A stretch of DNA of 64,000 nt, from positions 17,202-81,201 of the forward strand of contig CAWCVN010000003.1 in assembly GCA_963799045.1 (NCBI GenBank), read 5' to 3'. Both the position numbers and the translations under genes were made by a program. The notes under the pieces are model-generated. The model saw only the letters and a list, made by a program, of their open reading frames with translations, did no database searches and was not told where the DNA came from. Positions 9,201 through 17,276 of this stretch are shown in pieces. The DNA comes from DASRSS01 sp963799045. Its GTDB lineage: Bacteria > Actinomycetota > Actinomycetes > Mycobacteriales > Jatrophihabitantaceae. The number at the start of each line of letters is the position of its first letter. Positions within the stretch are counted from its first letter, which is position 1.

Positions 9201-9233
9201 GCCGGCGCAAGGGGCTATGAGCCCCTGGCCGGC
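9201..9233 (+). terminator. Stem-loop after the Rv3675-like gene
   Basis: GGGGCT-ATG-AGCCCC (9211-9225) is extended by outer GCCGGC arms (9201-9206 and 9228-9233). It stands 17 bases after the stop of the small membrane gene and upstream of the crp promoter region. It has no U-tract, as is common in this group, so termination is an inference. Confidence 0.45.
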
Positions 9234-9243
9234 TCCGGTGCCC

Positions 9244-9276
9244 TAGACTCCCCGCGAGTATGTGATTCGGCTCGCA
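9244..9276 (+). promoter_or_regulatory. Putative crp promoter with Crp operator
   Basis: A TAGACT hexamer (9244-9249) fits an actinobacterial -10 element. Twelve bases downstream lies TGTGA-N6-TCGCA (9261-9276), one mismatch from the Crp consensus TGTGA-N6-TCACA. Its place between the -10 and the crp start at 9319 suggests negative autoregulation. No convincing -35 was seen. Confidence 0.45.
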
Positions 9277-9318
9277 CCCCGGCCCGTGGGCTCGTGCGGT
9301 GGGCCAGGAGGAGCGGAC

Positions 9319-9993
9319 GTGGACGAGATTCTGCGCAGGGCTGGGCTGTTCCAAGGTGTCAGCCCGGAAGCGGTCGAGGCGCTGGCCGACGAGTTCGAAA
9401 TCATCGAAGCGCCGCGCGGATCCACGCTGTTCGTCGAGGGCGAGCCCGGCGAGAGCCTGTACATCGTGCTCTCCGGCAAGATCAAGCTCGGCCGGCGCTC
9501 CTCCGACGGCCGCGAGAACCTGGTCGCCGTCATGGGGCCGTCCGACCAGTTCGGCGAACTGTCGCTGTTCGACCCCGGGCCGCGCACCGCCACCGCCACC
9601 GTCGTCACCGACGCCCGGCTCGCCCGGCTGCCGAAGGCCGCGCTGCAGGGCTGGGTCCGCGACCGGCCGGAGATCGCGATGCAGCTGCTGCGCGTGGTCG
9701 CTCGCCGGCTGCGCCGCACCAACACGATGCTCGCCGATCTGATCTTCGTCGACGTCCCCGGCCGCGTCGCCAAGCAGCTGCTGCAGCTGGCGCAGCGCTT
9801 CGGCTCGATCGAGGGCGGCCAGCTGCGCGTGACACACGACCTCACCCAGGAGGAACTCGCCCAGCTCGTCGGCGCCTCGCGCGAGACGGTCAACAAGGCG
9901 CTGGCCGACTTCGCCTCCCGCGGCTGGCTGCGGCTGGAGGGCAAGAGCGTCGTGATCCTCGACCGCGAGCGCCTGGCCCGCCGCGCCCGCTAG
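9319..9993 (+). CDS. crp: cAMP receptor protein family regulator (Crp)
   Basis: 224 aa from the GTG at 9319, which has a strong AGGAGGAG about 7 bases upstream; this is exactly the length of M. tuberculosis CRP (Rv3676). Residues 1-115 form the cyclic-nucleotide-binding domain, with cAMP-contacting E80 (FGELSLF) and R89-T90 (GPRTATA) preserved. A winged helix-turn-helix follows, with recognition region LTQEELAQLVGASRETVNKAL (split: LTQEELAQLVG then ASRETVNKAL, residues about 175-195). It is a global cAMP-responsive activator/repressor. A Crp-like site in its own leader suggests autoregulation. Its stop overlaps that of a convergent gene remnant. Confidence 0.95.
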   Translation: MDEILRRAGLFQGVSPEAVEALADEFEIIEAPRGSTLFVEGEPGESLYIVLSGKIKLGRRSSDGRENLVAVMGPSDQFGELSLFDPGPRTATATVVTDARLARLPKAALQGWVRDRPEIAMQLLRVVARRLRRTNTMLADLIFVDVPGRVAKQLLQLAQRFGSIEGGQLRVTHDLTQEELAQLVGASRETVNKALADFASRGWLRLEGKSVVILDRERLARRAR

Positions 9994-10148
9994 GCAGTCG
10001 CACCCTTCGCGGCGATTCGCTGCGCCATCTTGGCGCTGGCCATGACCATGACGCCGGCGAAGACCCGGCCTTCATAGTTCATCTGCTCCCGCCAGGACAG
10101 CAGCCGGTCCAGGTCGTAACTGACCTGCGCCACGAGGAAGTCGGCCTT
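9990..10148 (-). pseudogene. Remnant resembling the C-terminal part of a MetF-type reductase
   Basis: The last 52 codons of a minus-strand open frame read KADFLVAQVSYDLDRLL, then WREQMNYEGRVFAGVMVMAS. This resembles the 'GADFLVTQVxYD...GVxVLSxxxA' strands of methylenetetrahydrofolate reductase family TIM barrels. Upstream in the same frame the sequence is low-complexity and unlike any protein. I read it as the 3' relic of a deleted metF-like gene. It could also be a chance resemblance. Confidence 0.35.
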
Positions 10149-10284
10149 GGCCTTCCACGCCGGGACGGGCGTAGCGACGCGTATCGTCGCGCCCGCAACG
10201 AACGTCCTGGGAACCGATCGACCCCGTACGCCGCCGCTGTCAGCAGATCGCGACGAAAGCCGAGCAGGTTGCGGTCGCGGCTGT

Positions 10285-10512
10285 TCACGCACGCGACCGC
10301 CGTACCGCCCGGAGGTCATCGAAACTGGCGTGCGCAGGTACCGGCCTGAGGCTGGTGAACGCGAGGTAGTGGCTGTAGTTCGGCGAGAACGCCGAGCCGC
10401 TGACCCCGTTCGCGTGCAGCGGCCAGACCATGACGACGGCCGCGGCGGCGAGGGCGAGCAGCCCCGCCGCAACCGCGATCTTGCTGAGTCGACGCACCGG
10501 TTGGTTGTACAC
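10285..10512 (-). CDS. Possible small membrane or secreted protein
   Basis: A 75-aa frame from GTG at 10512 with an N-terminal basic patch (PVRRLSK) and one strong hydrophobic helix (IAVAAGLLALAAAAVVMVWP), then a polar tail ending in RRSRA. The shape suits a signal anchor. No family is recognised. The surrounding 9994-10627 stretch otherwise holds only a gene remnant and the promoter of the next gene, so this may be a genuine small gene or debris. Confidence 0.35.
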   Translation of the reverse strand: MYNQPVRRLSKIAVAAGLLALAAAAVVMVWPLHANGVSGSAFSPNYSHYLAFTSLRPVPAHASFDDLRAVRRSRA

Positions 10513-10589
10513 CCGAGGGACACGCAGCCACGCGCGAGCCTGGCTTCGACGTCGACCGAAAAGATCTTGACGATTCTTTGCCGGATCAC

Positions 10590-10620
10590 TTGCACAACCC
10601 CGATTCGAGTGGTTTATAAT
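10590..10620 (+). promoter_or_regulatory. Promoter of the HNH gene, probably leaderless
   Basis: A perfect TATAAT (10615-10620) lies 7 bases before the ATG at 10628, and TTGCAC (10590-10595) sits 19 bases upstream of it. Transcription would start at or next to the ATG. There is no Shine-Dalgarno, consistent with a leaderless message. Confidence 0.55.
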
Positions 10621-10627
10621 AGCTCGT

Positions 10628-11962
10628 ATGTTCGTAGAATCGGGGGATGCGGCGGGCCGGGACGTTCTCGCTCGGCTCCATACGGACGTGGCTGCGCTGT
10701 CCGGGCTGGCTCTGGACACCTGTACCGACGACGACGTGCTGGCGCTGTGGTCGGACCTGGAAACGATCCGGCGGAAGCTGGCCGCGGTCGACCACAAGGT
10801 GATCAGCCAAGTCCAGTCGCGCAATCTCGCCACTGAGCGTGGTGCCCGGTCGACGACGGTGCTGGCGCGGGAGCTGCTGCGCATCGGCATCGGGGAGGCC
10901 CGCGCCCGCGTGTGCGCCGCGGAGGCACTGGGTCCGCGACGCTCGCTGACCGGGGAAGCACTGGAGCCTATCTACCCCACGGTGGCCGCCGCGAGCGCGA
11001 ACGGCGAGATCGGCCCGGCCGCGGCGGCGGTCATCGTCGACACCATCGAGAAGCTGCCCGACCCGATCCGCGCGGTCGAGGACCGGGCGGTGGAGGCCAG
11101 CCTGTGCGATCAGGCGAAGGCGCTGCACCCCGACCATCTGCGGCTGGTCGCCCGCCGCGTCACCGCCCTACTGGACCCGGACGGGATCCTCGCCGGCGAG
11201 GCCTACCGCGACAGGTGCCGCGCGTTCACCATTCACCCCCGTCCGGACGGGTCGGCCCGGCTCGTCGGGGAGGCCACGGTGGAGTTGGCCGAATGGTTGC
11301 GCACGGTGTGCGACTGCCTCGGCGCGCCACGCCCGGCCGCGGACGGCACCCGCGACACCCGCACCGCCGCGCAACGCAACCACGACGCCCTGCTCGAAGC
11401 CTTGAAAGCCGCCGCCCGGGCCGAACAACTCCCCGCCCACGCCGGGATCACCACCACCATCCTGCTCACCACGACCGAGCGGACCCTCACCACCGGCGAC
11501 GGACTGGCGACCACCGGCCACGGCGCCCTGATCTCCGGTCGGAAGGCGCGCAGCTGGATCGACGGCGGCACCAAGTTGCTGCCCGTCGCCCTCAACCCGA
11601 CCGGCGGCATCGCCGACTTCGGCCGCAGCAGGCGCTTCTTCTCGGAGACCCAACGGTTAGCGATGATCGCGCGGGACAAAGGCTGTTCCATACCGGGCTG
11701 TGACGCCCCACCCCAATACACCGAGGCCCACCACATCAAACCCTGGGCCGAGGGAGGTACCACCGGCATCGACGACGGCGCCCTCCTATGCGGCTACCAC
11801 CACGACCACATCGACAACTGGGAATGCGTGGTGATCGACCACGTCCCGCACTGGATCGCAGCCTGGGACCCCGAACGAAGACCCATCCGCAACACCGCAC
11901 ACGACCCCGCCGCTGTGCTGGAGCCGCGCAACAAGACCGACTGGGACCTCGCGTCGCGCTAG
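10628..11962 (+). CDS. DUF222 / HNH endonuclease family protein (13E12 repeat type)
   Basis: 444 aa. Residues 1 to about 330 form the helical DUF222 region. Residues about 360-405 carry the HNH nuclease fold: CSIPGCDAPP zinc ligands, then the EAHHIKPWAEGG core and ALLCGYHHDHID. These proteins exist in many copies in actinobacteria (REP13E12 family in M. tuberculosis). They are thought to be mobile-element-associated nucleases; the true role is unknown. It interrupts the conserved crp to Rv3677c order, which supports an insertion. Confidence 0.88.
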   Translation: MFVESGDAAGRDVLARLHTDVAALSGLALDTCTDDDVLALWSDLETIRRKLAAVDHKVISQVQSRNLATERGARSTTVLARELLRIGIGEARARVCAAEALGPRRSLTGEALEPIYPTVAAASANGEIGPAAAAVIVDTIEKLPDPIRAVEDRAVEASLCDQAKALHPDHLRLVARRVTALLDPDGILAGEAYRDRCRAFTIHPRPDGSARLVGEATVELAEWLRTVCDCLGAPRPAADGTRDTRTAAQRNHDALLEALKAAARAEQLPAHAGITTTILLTTTERTLTTGDGLATTGHGALISGRKARSWIDGGTKLLPVALNPTGGIADFGRSRRFFSETQRLAMIARDKGCSIPGCDAPPQYTEAHHIKPWAEGGTTGIDDGALLCGYHHDHIDNWECVVIDHVPHWIAAWDPERRPIRNTAHDPAAVLEPRNKTDWDLASR

Positions 11963-12001
11963 TGCCGCCGCCGACCACCAGCTCAGGTGCACCATCGAGG
12001 C

Positions 12002-12781
12002 ATGTGGACGTGGATCACGATCGCGGGCGGCGCCGCGCGAACGCTGGCCGTCGAGCCCGGCGATCGGGTGCGCGCCGAGGGCCGGTTCGTGCAGATGGAC
12101 GGCGCCGACTGGCTCGACCTGGCGCAGGTCGTCATGCTCGCGGTAGGGCGCCGCGGCCCGTGGAGGTCGGACCGGTCGGTCCGACTCATCGGAGTGGACG
12201 CCGCCGCGATCCCGACCACCGGGGATGCGGATCCCTCCCTCAGCCCGTCTCAGGTGGCCGTCGTCGGCCCGTGGCAGGGCGACACGATCACGGTGGAGCA
12301 GCAGAGCCCGGTGCCCCGGCCGGCACGCGAGCAGCACGAGCCGCTGTTCGCGCTGACCGCCCCGGCCGGCGGGTGGGACGCGGCCGACCAGTCACAAGAA
12401 GTCCAAGGGCTCGAGCAGCTGCGCGCGTCCGGGCAGATCGTGCGCGACGGCTGGATTCGGATGGACGGCGGCGCGCTCGTGCTTCGAGTGGCGGCCGGCG
12501 ACGTGGACGCCGTCGAGCAGGCGCTGGCGCCCCAGCTGCCGAGACGGTTGTGCGTCGTGCGCAGCCGTTACACCGCCGCACAGCTACGCGAGGTGGAGGA
12601 GATGTTCTGGGCCCACCATGCCGAGTGGAGCTTCGAGGCCTGGTCCTACCAAAGTCTGGACGCGCAGTGTCAGCCCTACGCCGAGGCCACCCTGACCCGC
12701 GTCAGCACCGGCCTCGCCACCTGGGCGGCAACGCTGCCGGACGGGCTGCTCCGGCTCTGCCCGGCGATGATCCCGGCCTGA
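12002..12781 (+). CDS. Hypothetical protein
   Basis: About 259 aa from ATG at 12002 (MWTWITIAGGAART); another ATG lies five codons upstream. The N-terminal half is rich in beta-strand-like runs (RFVQMDGADWLDLAQVV). The C-terminal half has helical segments and an odd WAHHAEWSFEAWSYQ motif. No signal peptide and no family recognised. It follows the HNH gene by 39 bases and ends at a long palindrome before a convergent operon. It probably entered together with the HNH gene. Confidence 0.55.
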   Translation: MWTWITIAGGAARTLAVEPGDRVRAEGRFVQMDGADWLDLAQVVMLAVGRRGPWRSDRSVRLIGVDAAAIPTTGDADPSLSPSQVAVVGPWQGDTITVEQQSPVPRPAREQHEPLFALTAPAGGWDAADQSQEVQGLEQLRASGQIVRDGWIRMDGGALVLRVAAGDVDAVEQALAPQLPRRLCVVRSRYTAAQLREVEEMFWAHHAEWSFEAWSYQSLDAQCQPYAEATLTRVSTGLATWAATLPDGLLRLCPAMIPA

Positions 12782-12820
12782 TGCCAACCGCGCCCGCGCG
12801 AACGACGCCGACAGCACGGT

Positions 12821-12874
12821 GGCGATCTTCCTGCGGGAGCGGCGCCATGTCGCGTGAGGTGCAGGAAGATCGCC
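12821..12874. repeat. Long palindrome, type A, at a convergent junction
   Basis: Perfect 14-bp arms GGCGATCTTCCTGC (12821-12834) and its complement (12861-12874) flank a 26-base GC-rich spacer. It lies between the convergent ends of the hypothetical gene and the metallo-beta-lactamase gene, so it may end transcription from both sides. The core arm GATCTTCCTGC recurs at 28502-28549. Confidence 0.8.
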
Positions 12875-12902
12875 GTACACGCCGCGCGCCGACGAACGCG
12901 AC

Positions 12903-13691
12903 TCAGCCGTTCAGGTAGTCCAGCTGCGCCTTCACCGACAGCTCGGCCGCCCACCAGACGGCCTGGTCGACGTCGGCGTAGACGTGCTCGACGATCTGCC
13001 GCGGCGTCGCGTCCGCACCGAGAGTCACCAACGCGGCACGGATCTGTTCCAGACGCTCCTCGCGGTGGGCCAGGTAGAAGCGCGCGGCACCGGCGAGGTC
13101 GGGCAGCTCGGGACCGTGGCCGGGCAGCACGGCCACGGGCCCGAGGTCGGCCAGCCGGTGCAGCGAGTCGAGGTAGTCGCGCAGGTTGCCGTCCGGGTGG
13201 GCGACGACCGTCGTGCCGCGGCCGAGGATCGTGTCGCCGGTGAGCACGGCCACCGGCCCGCCGTCGGGACCGCTGACGCGGAAGGACATCGAGTCCGACG
13301 TGTGGCCAGGCGTACCGAGCGCCTCGATCCGCAGCCCCGCCACCTCGACCACGGTGCCGGCGGCGAGTGGCTCGGCCCCGTGGCAGTGCTTCGGGTCGAC
13401 GGCCCGCACGACAGCACCGGTACGCGCGTGCAGCGCCGGCGCCGCCTGGCTATGGTCGAAGTGGCCGTGAGTGACCAGGACGAGCGAGACATCAGGCGCT
13501 GCCTCGAGCAGCCGATCGAGATGCTCCTCGGAGTCCTCACCCGGGTCGACGACCACCGCGCCGACGGCGCCCGGCGCGCGCAGCAGCCAGGTGTTGGTGC
13601 CGTCGAGGGTCATCGGCCCCGGATTGCGTTGCAGCAGCACGGAGGCAATCGGGCTCACCGACCGCACGGCCTCGTAGGCGGGATGGCTCAT
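12903..13691 (-). CDS. Metallo-beta-lactamase fold hydrolase (Rv3677c-like)
   Basis: 262 aa with the zinc motif THGHFDHS (H75, H77, D79, H80), a GHTSDS ligand and a later GDTILG and LPGHG. The fold and C-terminal helical extension match the LACTB2-like subgroup, whose human member is an RNA endonuclease; the bacterial substrate is unknown. It is the third gene of a minus-strand operon with RidA and Nudix genes. Its ATG overlaps the Nudix stop by 4 bases, so translation is coupled. The trio corresponds to the Rv3677c-Rv3678c region. Confidence 0.88.
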   Translation of the reverse strand: MSHPAYEAVRSVSPIASVLLQRNPGPMTLDGTNTWLLRAPGAVGAVVVDPGEDSEEHLDRLLEAAPDVSLVLVTHGHFDHSQAAPALHARTGAVVRAVDPKHCHGAEPLAAGTVVEVAGLRIEALGTPGHTSDSMSFRVSGPDGGPVAVLTGDTILGRGTTVVAHPDGNLRDYLDSLHRLADLGPVAVLPGHGPELPDLAGAARFYLAHREERLEQIRAALVTLGADATPRQIVEHVYADVDQAVWWAAELSVKAQLDYLNG

Positions 13692-14446
13692 GCGAACAGC
13701 GACCGCGGCAGCTCGAAGGTCTGCCCGTCGGGCAGCTCGGCGACGATCCGTTCGCCCTCGATCCGGATGTCCGGTGAGATCGCCTCCAGGGTGCGGGCGT
13801 CGGCTGCCGAAACAGCCTCGGCAACCGTTGCGAACGGGCGCAACGAGGCCAGCGTCGCGATCGTCGGCGGCAGCAGCCCGCGTTCACCGCGCTGCGCCTG
13901 CGCCAACGCCTCGTCGGCATCGATCCAGCCTGCCGTCGAGGACTCCGTGGTGACGTCCTGCGCTTCGACGCCCTCGGGCAGCGCGGCGACGAAGAAGTGG
14001 GTGTCGTAACGGCGCGTCTCCCCCGGCGGCGTGATCCACCGGCCCCAAGGCCGCAGCGGGGAGGCGTCGACGAGCAGGCCGTTGGCCCGCAGCAACTGCC
14101 CGAACGACACCCGGCCGGCTTCGACGTCGGTGCGCGCGCCGGACAGGTCCGCAGCGGGGACGCTCAGCAGGACCCCGGTCTCCTCGAACGTCTCCCGCAC
14201 CGCGGCGCCGAGCAGGGCCCGCGCCTGCCGCTCGTGGCAGGCGAAGCGCTGCGCGGCCATCGTCTCCGCGCCGGGCTCGAACGGCAGGTCCGCATCCGCC
14301 TCATCGACGCGGCCGCCGGGAAACACGCTCATGCCCGCAGCGAAGGCCATCTGCTTGACGCGGGTCATCAGCCACACCTGGATGCCGGTGGGGTGGTCCC
14401 GCAGCAGGACGACGGTTGCCGCGTCGCGGATCGGTGCGTTCGTCAC
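13688..14446 (-). CDS. Nudix hydrolase
   Basis: 252 aa with a split Nudix box: FPGGRVDEAD at residues 42-51 and AAVRETFEETGVLL at 81-94, separated by a 30-residue insertion around EPGAETMAAQRF. This arrangement is typical of NUDT19-like actinobacterial Nudix proteins, which act on CoA or related diphosphates. GTG at 14446 overlaps the RidA stop (GTGA), and its own stop overlaps the start of the metallo-beta-lactamase gene. The C-terminal 80 residues are a helical extension with a final beta segment GERIVAELPDG. Substrate unknown. Confidence 0.82.
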   Translation of the reverse strand: MTNAPIRDAATVVLLRDHPTGIQVWLMTRVKQMAFAAGMSVFPGGRVDEADADLPFEPGAETMAAQRFACHERQARALLGAAVRETFEETGVLLSVPAADLSGARTDVEAGRVSFGQLLRANGLLVDASPLRPWGRWITPPGETRRYDTHFFVAALPEGVEAQDVTTESSTAGWIDADEALAQAQRGERGLLPPTIATLASLRPFATVAEAVSAADARTLEAISPDIRIEGERIVAELPDGQTFELPRSLFA

Positions 14447-14910
14447 CCGCGCACCTCGACGATCAGTTCCACCTCGACGGGCGCGTCGAGCGGCAGCACC
14501 GCAACGCCCACGGCGGAGCGGGCATGGTGTCCGTGCTCGCCGAAGACCTCACCGAGCAGCTCGCTCGCACCGTTCACGACGGTCGCCTGCCCGGTGAAAT
14601 CCGGGGCAGATGCCACGAAACCGACGACCTTCACGACCCGCACCACCGAGTCGAGGCCGACGAGGGCGTCGATCGCGGCCAGCGCGTTCAGCGCGCAGGT
14701 CCGGGCCAGCTCCCGCGCCTGTTCGAGGCCGACCTCGGCTCCGAGCTTGCCGGTGACCGGCAGCTCGCCGTCGACCATCGGCAACTGGCCCGAGGTGTAC
14801 ACCAGCGGGCCGGTGCGCACAGCCGGGACGTAGGCAGCAAGCGGCGAGACGACGCCCGGCAGCGCGAGCCCGAGCTCAGCCAGTCGCGCGCGAGGTTCAG
14901 CAGCGTTCAT
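14443..14910 (-). CDS. RidA/YjgF-family imine deaminase
   Basis: 155 aa from the ATG at 14910; the open frame extends to 15156, but the extra part runs into the promoter region of the divergent ATPase gene. It has the chorismate-mutase-like RidA fold with YTSGQLPMVDGELPVTG and later RSAVGVAVLPLDAPVEVELI. Its size is longer than classical RidA (about 130 aa) and matches Rv3678c. RidA proteins hydrolyse reactive 2-aminoacrylate-type enamines; some subgroups lack the catalytic arginine, and the R in HHARSAVGV is plausible here. It is the first gene of the coupled RidA-Nudix-hydrolase operon. Confidence 0.87.
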   Translation of the reverse strand: MNAAEPRARLAELGLALPGVVSPLAAYVPAVRTGPLVYTSGQLPMVDGELPVTGKLGAEVGLEQARELARTCALNALAAIDALVGLDSVVRVVKVVGFVASAPDFTGQATVVNGASELLGEVFGEHGHHARSAVGVAVLPLDAPVEVELIVEVRG

Positions 14911-15010
14911 GCCGCGACGGTATCGCCCCCGGGGGCGCGCCGGGTGTGAGATCGGCCCGATCGGCGCCCTCGAATTCGGCCCGAATCGGCGGGTCTCATA
15001 CCCTTGCCGA

Positions 15011-16042
15011 ATGGCCAACTCCAGGTCCGGCACGCAGGACCGGGCGGCGCTGCGCCCCGAGATCCCGGCGAAGGCGCGCCTGCACATCGTCACCGGCAAG
15101 GGCGGCACGGGCAAGACGACGGTCGCCGCCGCGCTTGCCTTCGCCCTGGCCAACACCGGCCAGAAGGTGCTGCTCGTCGAGGTCGAGGGCCGGCAGGCGA
15201 TCGCGCAGCTGTTCGACGTGCCTGCCCTGCCCTACGAGGAACAGCGGCTGGCGACGACGCCCGGCGGCGGCTCGCTGTGGGGGCTGGCGATCGATGCCGA
15301 GCAGGCGATGATCGAGTACCTCGACATGTTCTACGGCCTCAAGCGCTCGGCCCGCGGGCTCAAGCGGATGGGTGCGGTCGACTTCGTCACCACGCTGGCG
15401 CCCGGCCTGCGGGACGTGCTGCTGACCGGCAAGGTGAAAGAGGCCGTCGCCCGCACCACCGGCGACGGCCACCACGCCTACGACACCGTGGTCCTCGACG
15501 GCCCACCCACCGGCCGGATCGGCAAGTTCCTGGACGCCACCAAGGAGGTCGCCAACCTGGCGCGCTTCGGCCCGATCAACCGGCAGAGCGAGGGTGTGGT
15601 CAAGCTGCTGCACAGCGCGCAGACGGCCATCCACGTGGTGACCCTGCTCGAGGAGATGCCGGTCCAGGAGACGCTCGACGCCGCCACCGAGCTCAGCGAG
15701 TCCGGCTTCCGCGTCGGCGTGGTCGTCGTCAACAGGGCGCGCCCGACCCTCATCGCCGGCGATATCGGAGCCGAGGGCAAGGCCATCGACGCCAAGGCCC
15801 TCACCGCGGGCCTCACCGCGGCCGACGTGTCCTCGGCGCACGCCGTCGCGCTCGCAGCCGAGATGGCCGACTACGCCGAGCGGCAGCAGATCGAGCAGGA
15901 GAACGCCGTCCGCCTGGACCAGCTCGATCTCACCCGCATCGAGCTGCCCGACCTCAACCCTCCGGTCGAGCTCGGGGAGCTGCACGAACTCGCCGCGCGG
16001 TTCTACCGCGACAGCGCCGAGGCCCGGGCAGGCCGCTCGTGA
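15011..16042 (+). CDS. Get3/ArsA-like ATPase, first of pair (Rv3679-like)
   Basis: 343 aa from ATG at 15011 (MANSRSGTQDRAALRP); Rv3679 has 340. The P-loop is GKGGTGKTT (residues 29-37), a deviant Walker A of the SIMIBI class. VVLDGPPTGRIGKFLD gives the Walker B/switch II region. In mycobacteria the Rv3679-Rv3680 pair forms a heterodimeric ATPase that protects against oxidants and glycerol-linked toxicity. The next gene starts within its stop (GTGA overlap), supporting a complex. Confidence 0.9.
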   Translation: MANSRSGTQDRAALRPEIPAKARLHIVTGKGGTGKTTVAAALAFALANTGQKVLLVEVEGRQAIAQLFDVPALPYEEQRLATTPGGGSLWGLAIDAEQAMIEYLDMFYGLKRSARGLKRMGAVDFVTTLAPGLRDVLLTGKVKEAVARTTGDGHHAYDTVVLDGPPTGRIGKFLDATKEVANLARFGPINRQSEGVVKLLHSAQTAIHVVTLLEEMPVQETLDAATELSESGFRVGVVVVNRARPTLIAGDIGAEGKAIDAKALTAGLTAADVSSAHAVALAAEMADYAERQQIEQENAVRLDQLDLTRIELPDLNPPVELGELHELAARFYRDSAEARAGRS

Positions 16043-17232
16043 CGGCCGCGAACCGCCGGCTGGACGTCGACGCGCTGGTACGCGATCCCGCGACCCGCAT
16101 CATCGTCACCTGCGGCAGCGGCGGGGTCGGCAAGACGACGACGGCCGCCGCGATCGCGCTGCTCGGGGCGCAGGCGGGCAGGCGCACGGTGGTGCTGACC
16201 ATCGACCCGGCGCGGCGGCTGGCACAGTCGATGGGGCTGACCGAGCTGGACAACAACCCGCGTGAGGTCGCCGACGCGGTGACCGAGGGCGAGGGCGAGG
16301 GCCAGCTGTTCGCGATGATGCTGGACATGAAGCGCACCTTCGACGAGGTGGTGCTCGAGCACTCGACCCCGGAACGGGCCGAGCAGATCTTCGCCAACCC
16401 CTTCTACCAATCGCTGTCGTCGTCGTTCGCCGGGACGCAGGAGTACATGGCGATGGAGCGGCTCGGCCAGCTGGCCGCGATGAAGCGCACCTCGACGGCG
16501 GGCACGCCCGAGCCGATGTGGGACCTCATCGTCGTCGACACCCCGCCGTCGCGGTCGGCGCTGGACTTCCTGGACGCCCCGAATCGGCTGGGACGGTTCC
16601 TGGACGGCCGGATGATCCGGGTGCTCACGGCTCCGGCACGGGCCGGGGGGCGCACGGGCATGAAGGTGATGACGGCGGGCATCGGCGTGTTCGCCCGGGT
16701 GTTCAGCCGGGTGCTCGGTGGCGACCTGATCCGGGACCTGTCGGCCTTCGTCTCCGCCCTGGAGACGATGTTCGGCGGCTTCCGTGAGCGCGCGCAGCAG
16801 ACCTACGAGCTGTTGAAGGCCCCCGGCACGGCCTTCGTCGTGGTCGCCGCGCCGGAGCCGGACGCACTGCGGGAGGCGTCCTACTTCGTCGACCGGCTCT
16901 CCTCCGAACGCATGCCGCTGGCCGGGCTGGTGATCAACCGAATGCGCCGCACCGTCGCCGTCGACGGCGAGGCGCCGCTGAGTCGCGCCCGGGCGGAGGC
17001 CGCCGTCGAGCAGCTGGCCGGCAAGAGGCAGACCGCGCCGATCCGGTTGGCGGGCGTCGCGCTGCGGGTCCACGCCGAGATCGCCGGCGCGGCCGAGCAC
17101 GATGCCCGGATGGCGAAGCGGTTCGCCACCGCCCATCCCGAGGTGAAACTGGTCGAACTGCCCGCATTGCCGGCCGACGTCCACGATCTGCAGGGGCTGC
17201 GCACCATCGGCGGGCTGCTGACCGCCAACTGA
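16039..17232 (+). CDS. Get3/ArsA-like ATPase, second of pair (Rv3680-like)
   Basis: 397 aa from the GTG at 16039, which overlaps the stop of the first ATPase by 4 bases. P-loop CGSGGVGKTTT at residues 25-35; DLIVVDTPPSRSALDFLDAP gives switch II (residues about 165-185). Its partner in Rv3680 is a 386-aa protein. No membrane segment. Usually a WhiB-type gene (whiB4/wblA) lies between this gene and the penicillin-binding protein; here only 44 bases separate them. Confidence 0.9.
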   Translation: MTAANRRLDVDALVRDPATRIIVTCGSGGVGKTTTAAAIALLGAQAGRRTVVLTIDPARRLAQSMGLTELDNNPREVADAVTEGEGEGQLFAMMLDMKRTFDEVVLEHSTPERAEQIFANPFYQSLSSSFAGTQEYMAMERLGQLAAMKRTSTAGTPEPMWDLIVVDTPPSRSALDFLDAPNRLGRFLDGRMIRVLTAPARAGGRTGMKVMTAGIGVFARVFSRVLGGDLIRDLSAFVSALETMFGGFRERAQQTYELLKAPGTAFVVVAAPEPDALREASYFVDRLSSERMPLAGLVINRMRRTVAVDGEAPLSRARAEAAVEQLAGKRQTAPIRLAGVALRVHAEIAGAAEHDARMAKRFATAHPEVKLVELPALPADVHDLQGLRTIGGLLTAN

Positions 17233-17276
17233 GGCGCAGCCGGGGCGGCCGGCGCCCGCCCCGTAGGCTGACGCCC

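Noticed and set aside
10621..10640. A LexA/SOS box over the HNH gene start
   Set aside because: TATGTTCGT fits only one half of TCGAAC-N4-GTTCGA; the other half has no match. Many DUF222 genes have such a box, but this one is not supported.
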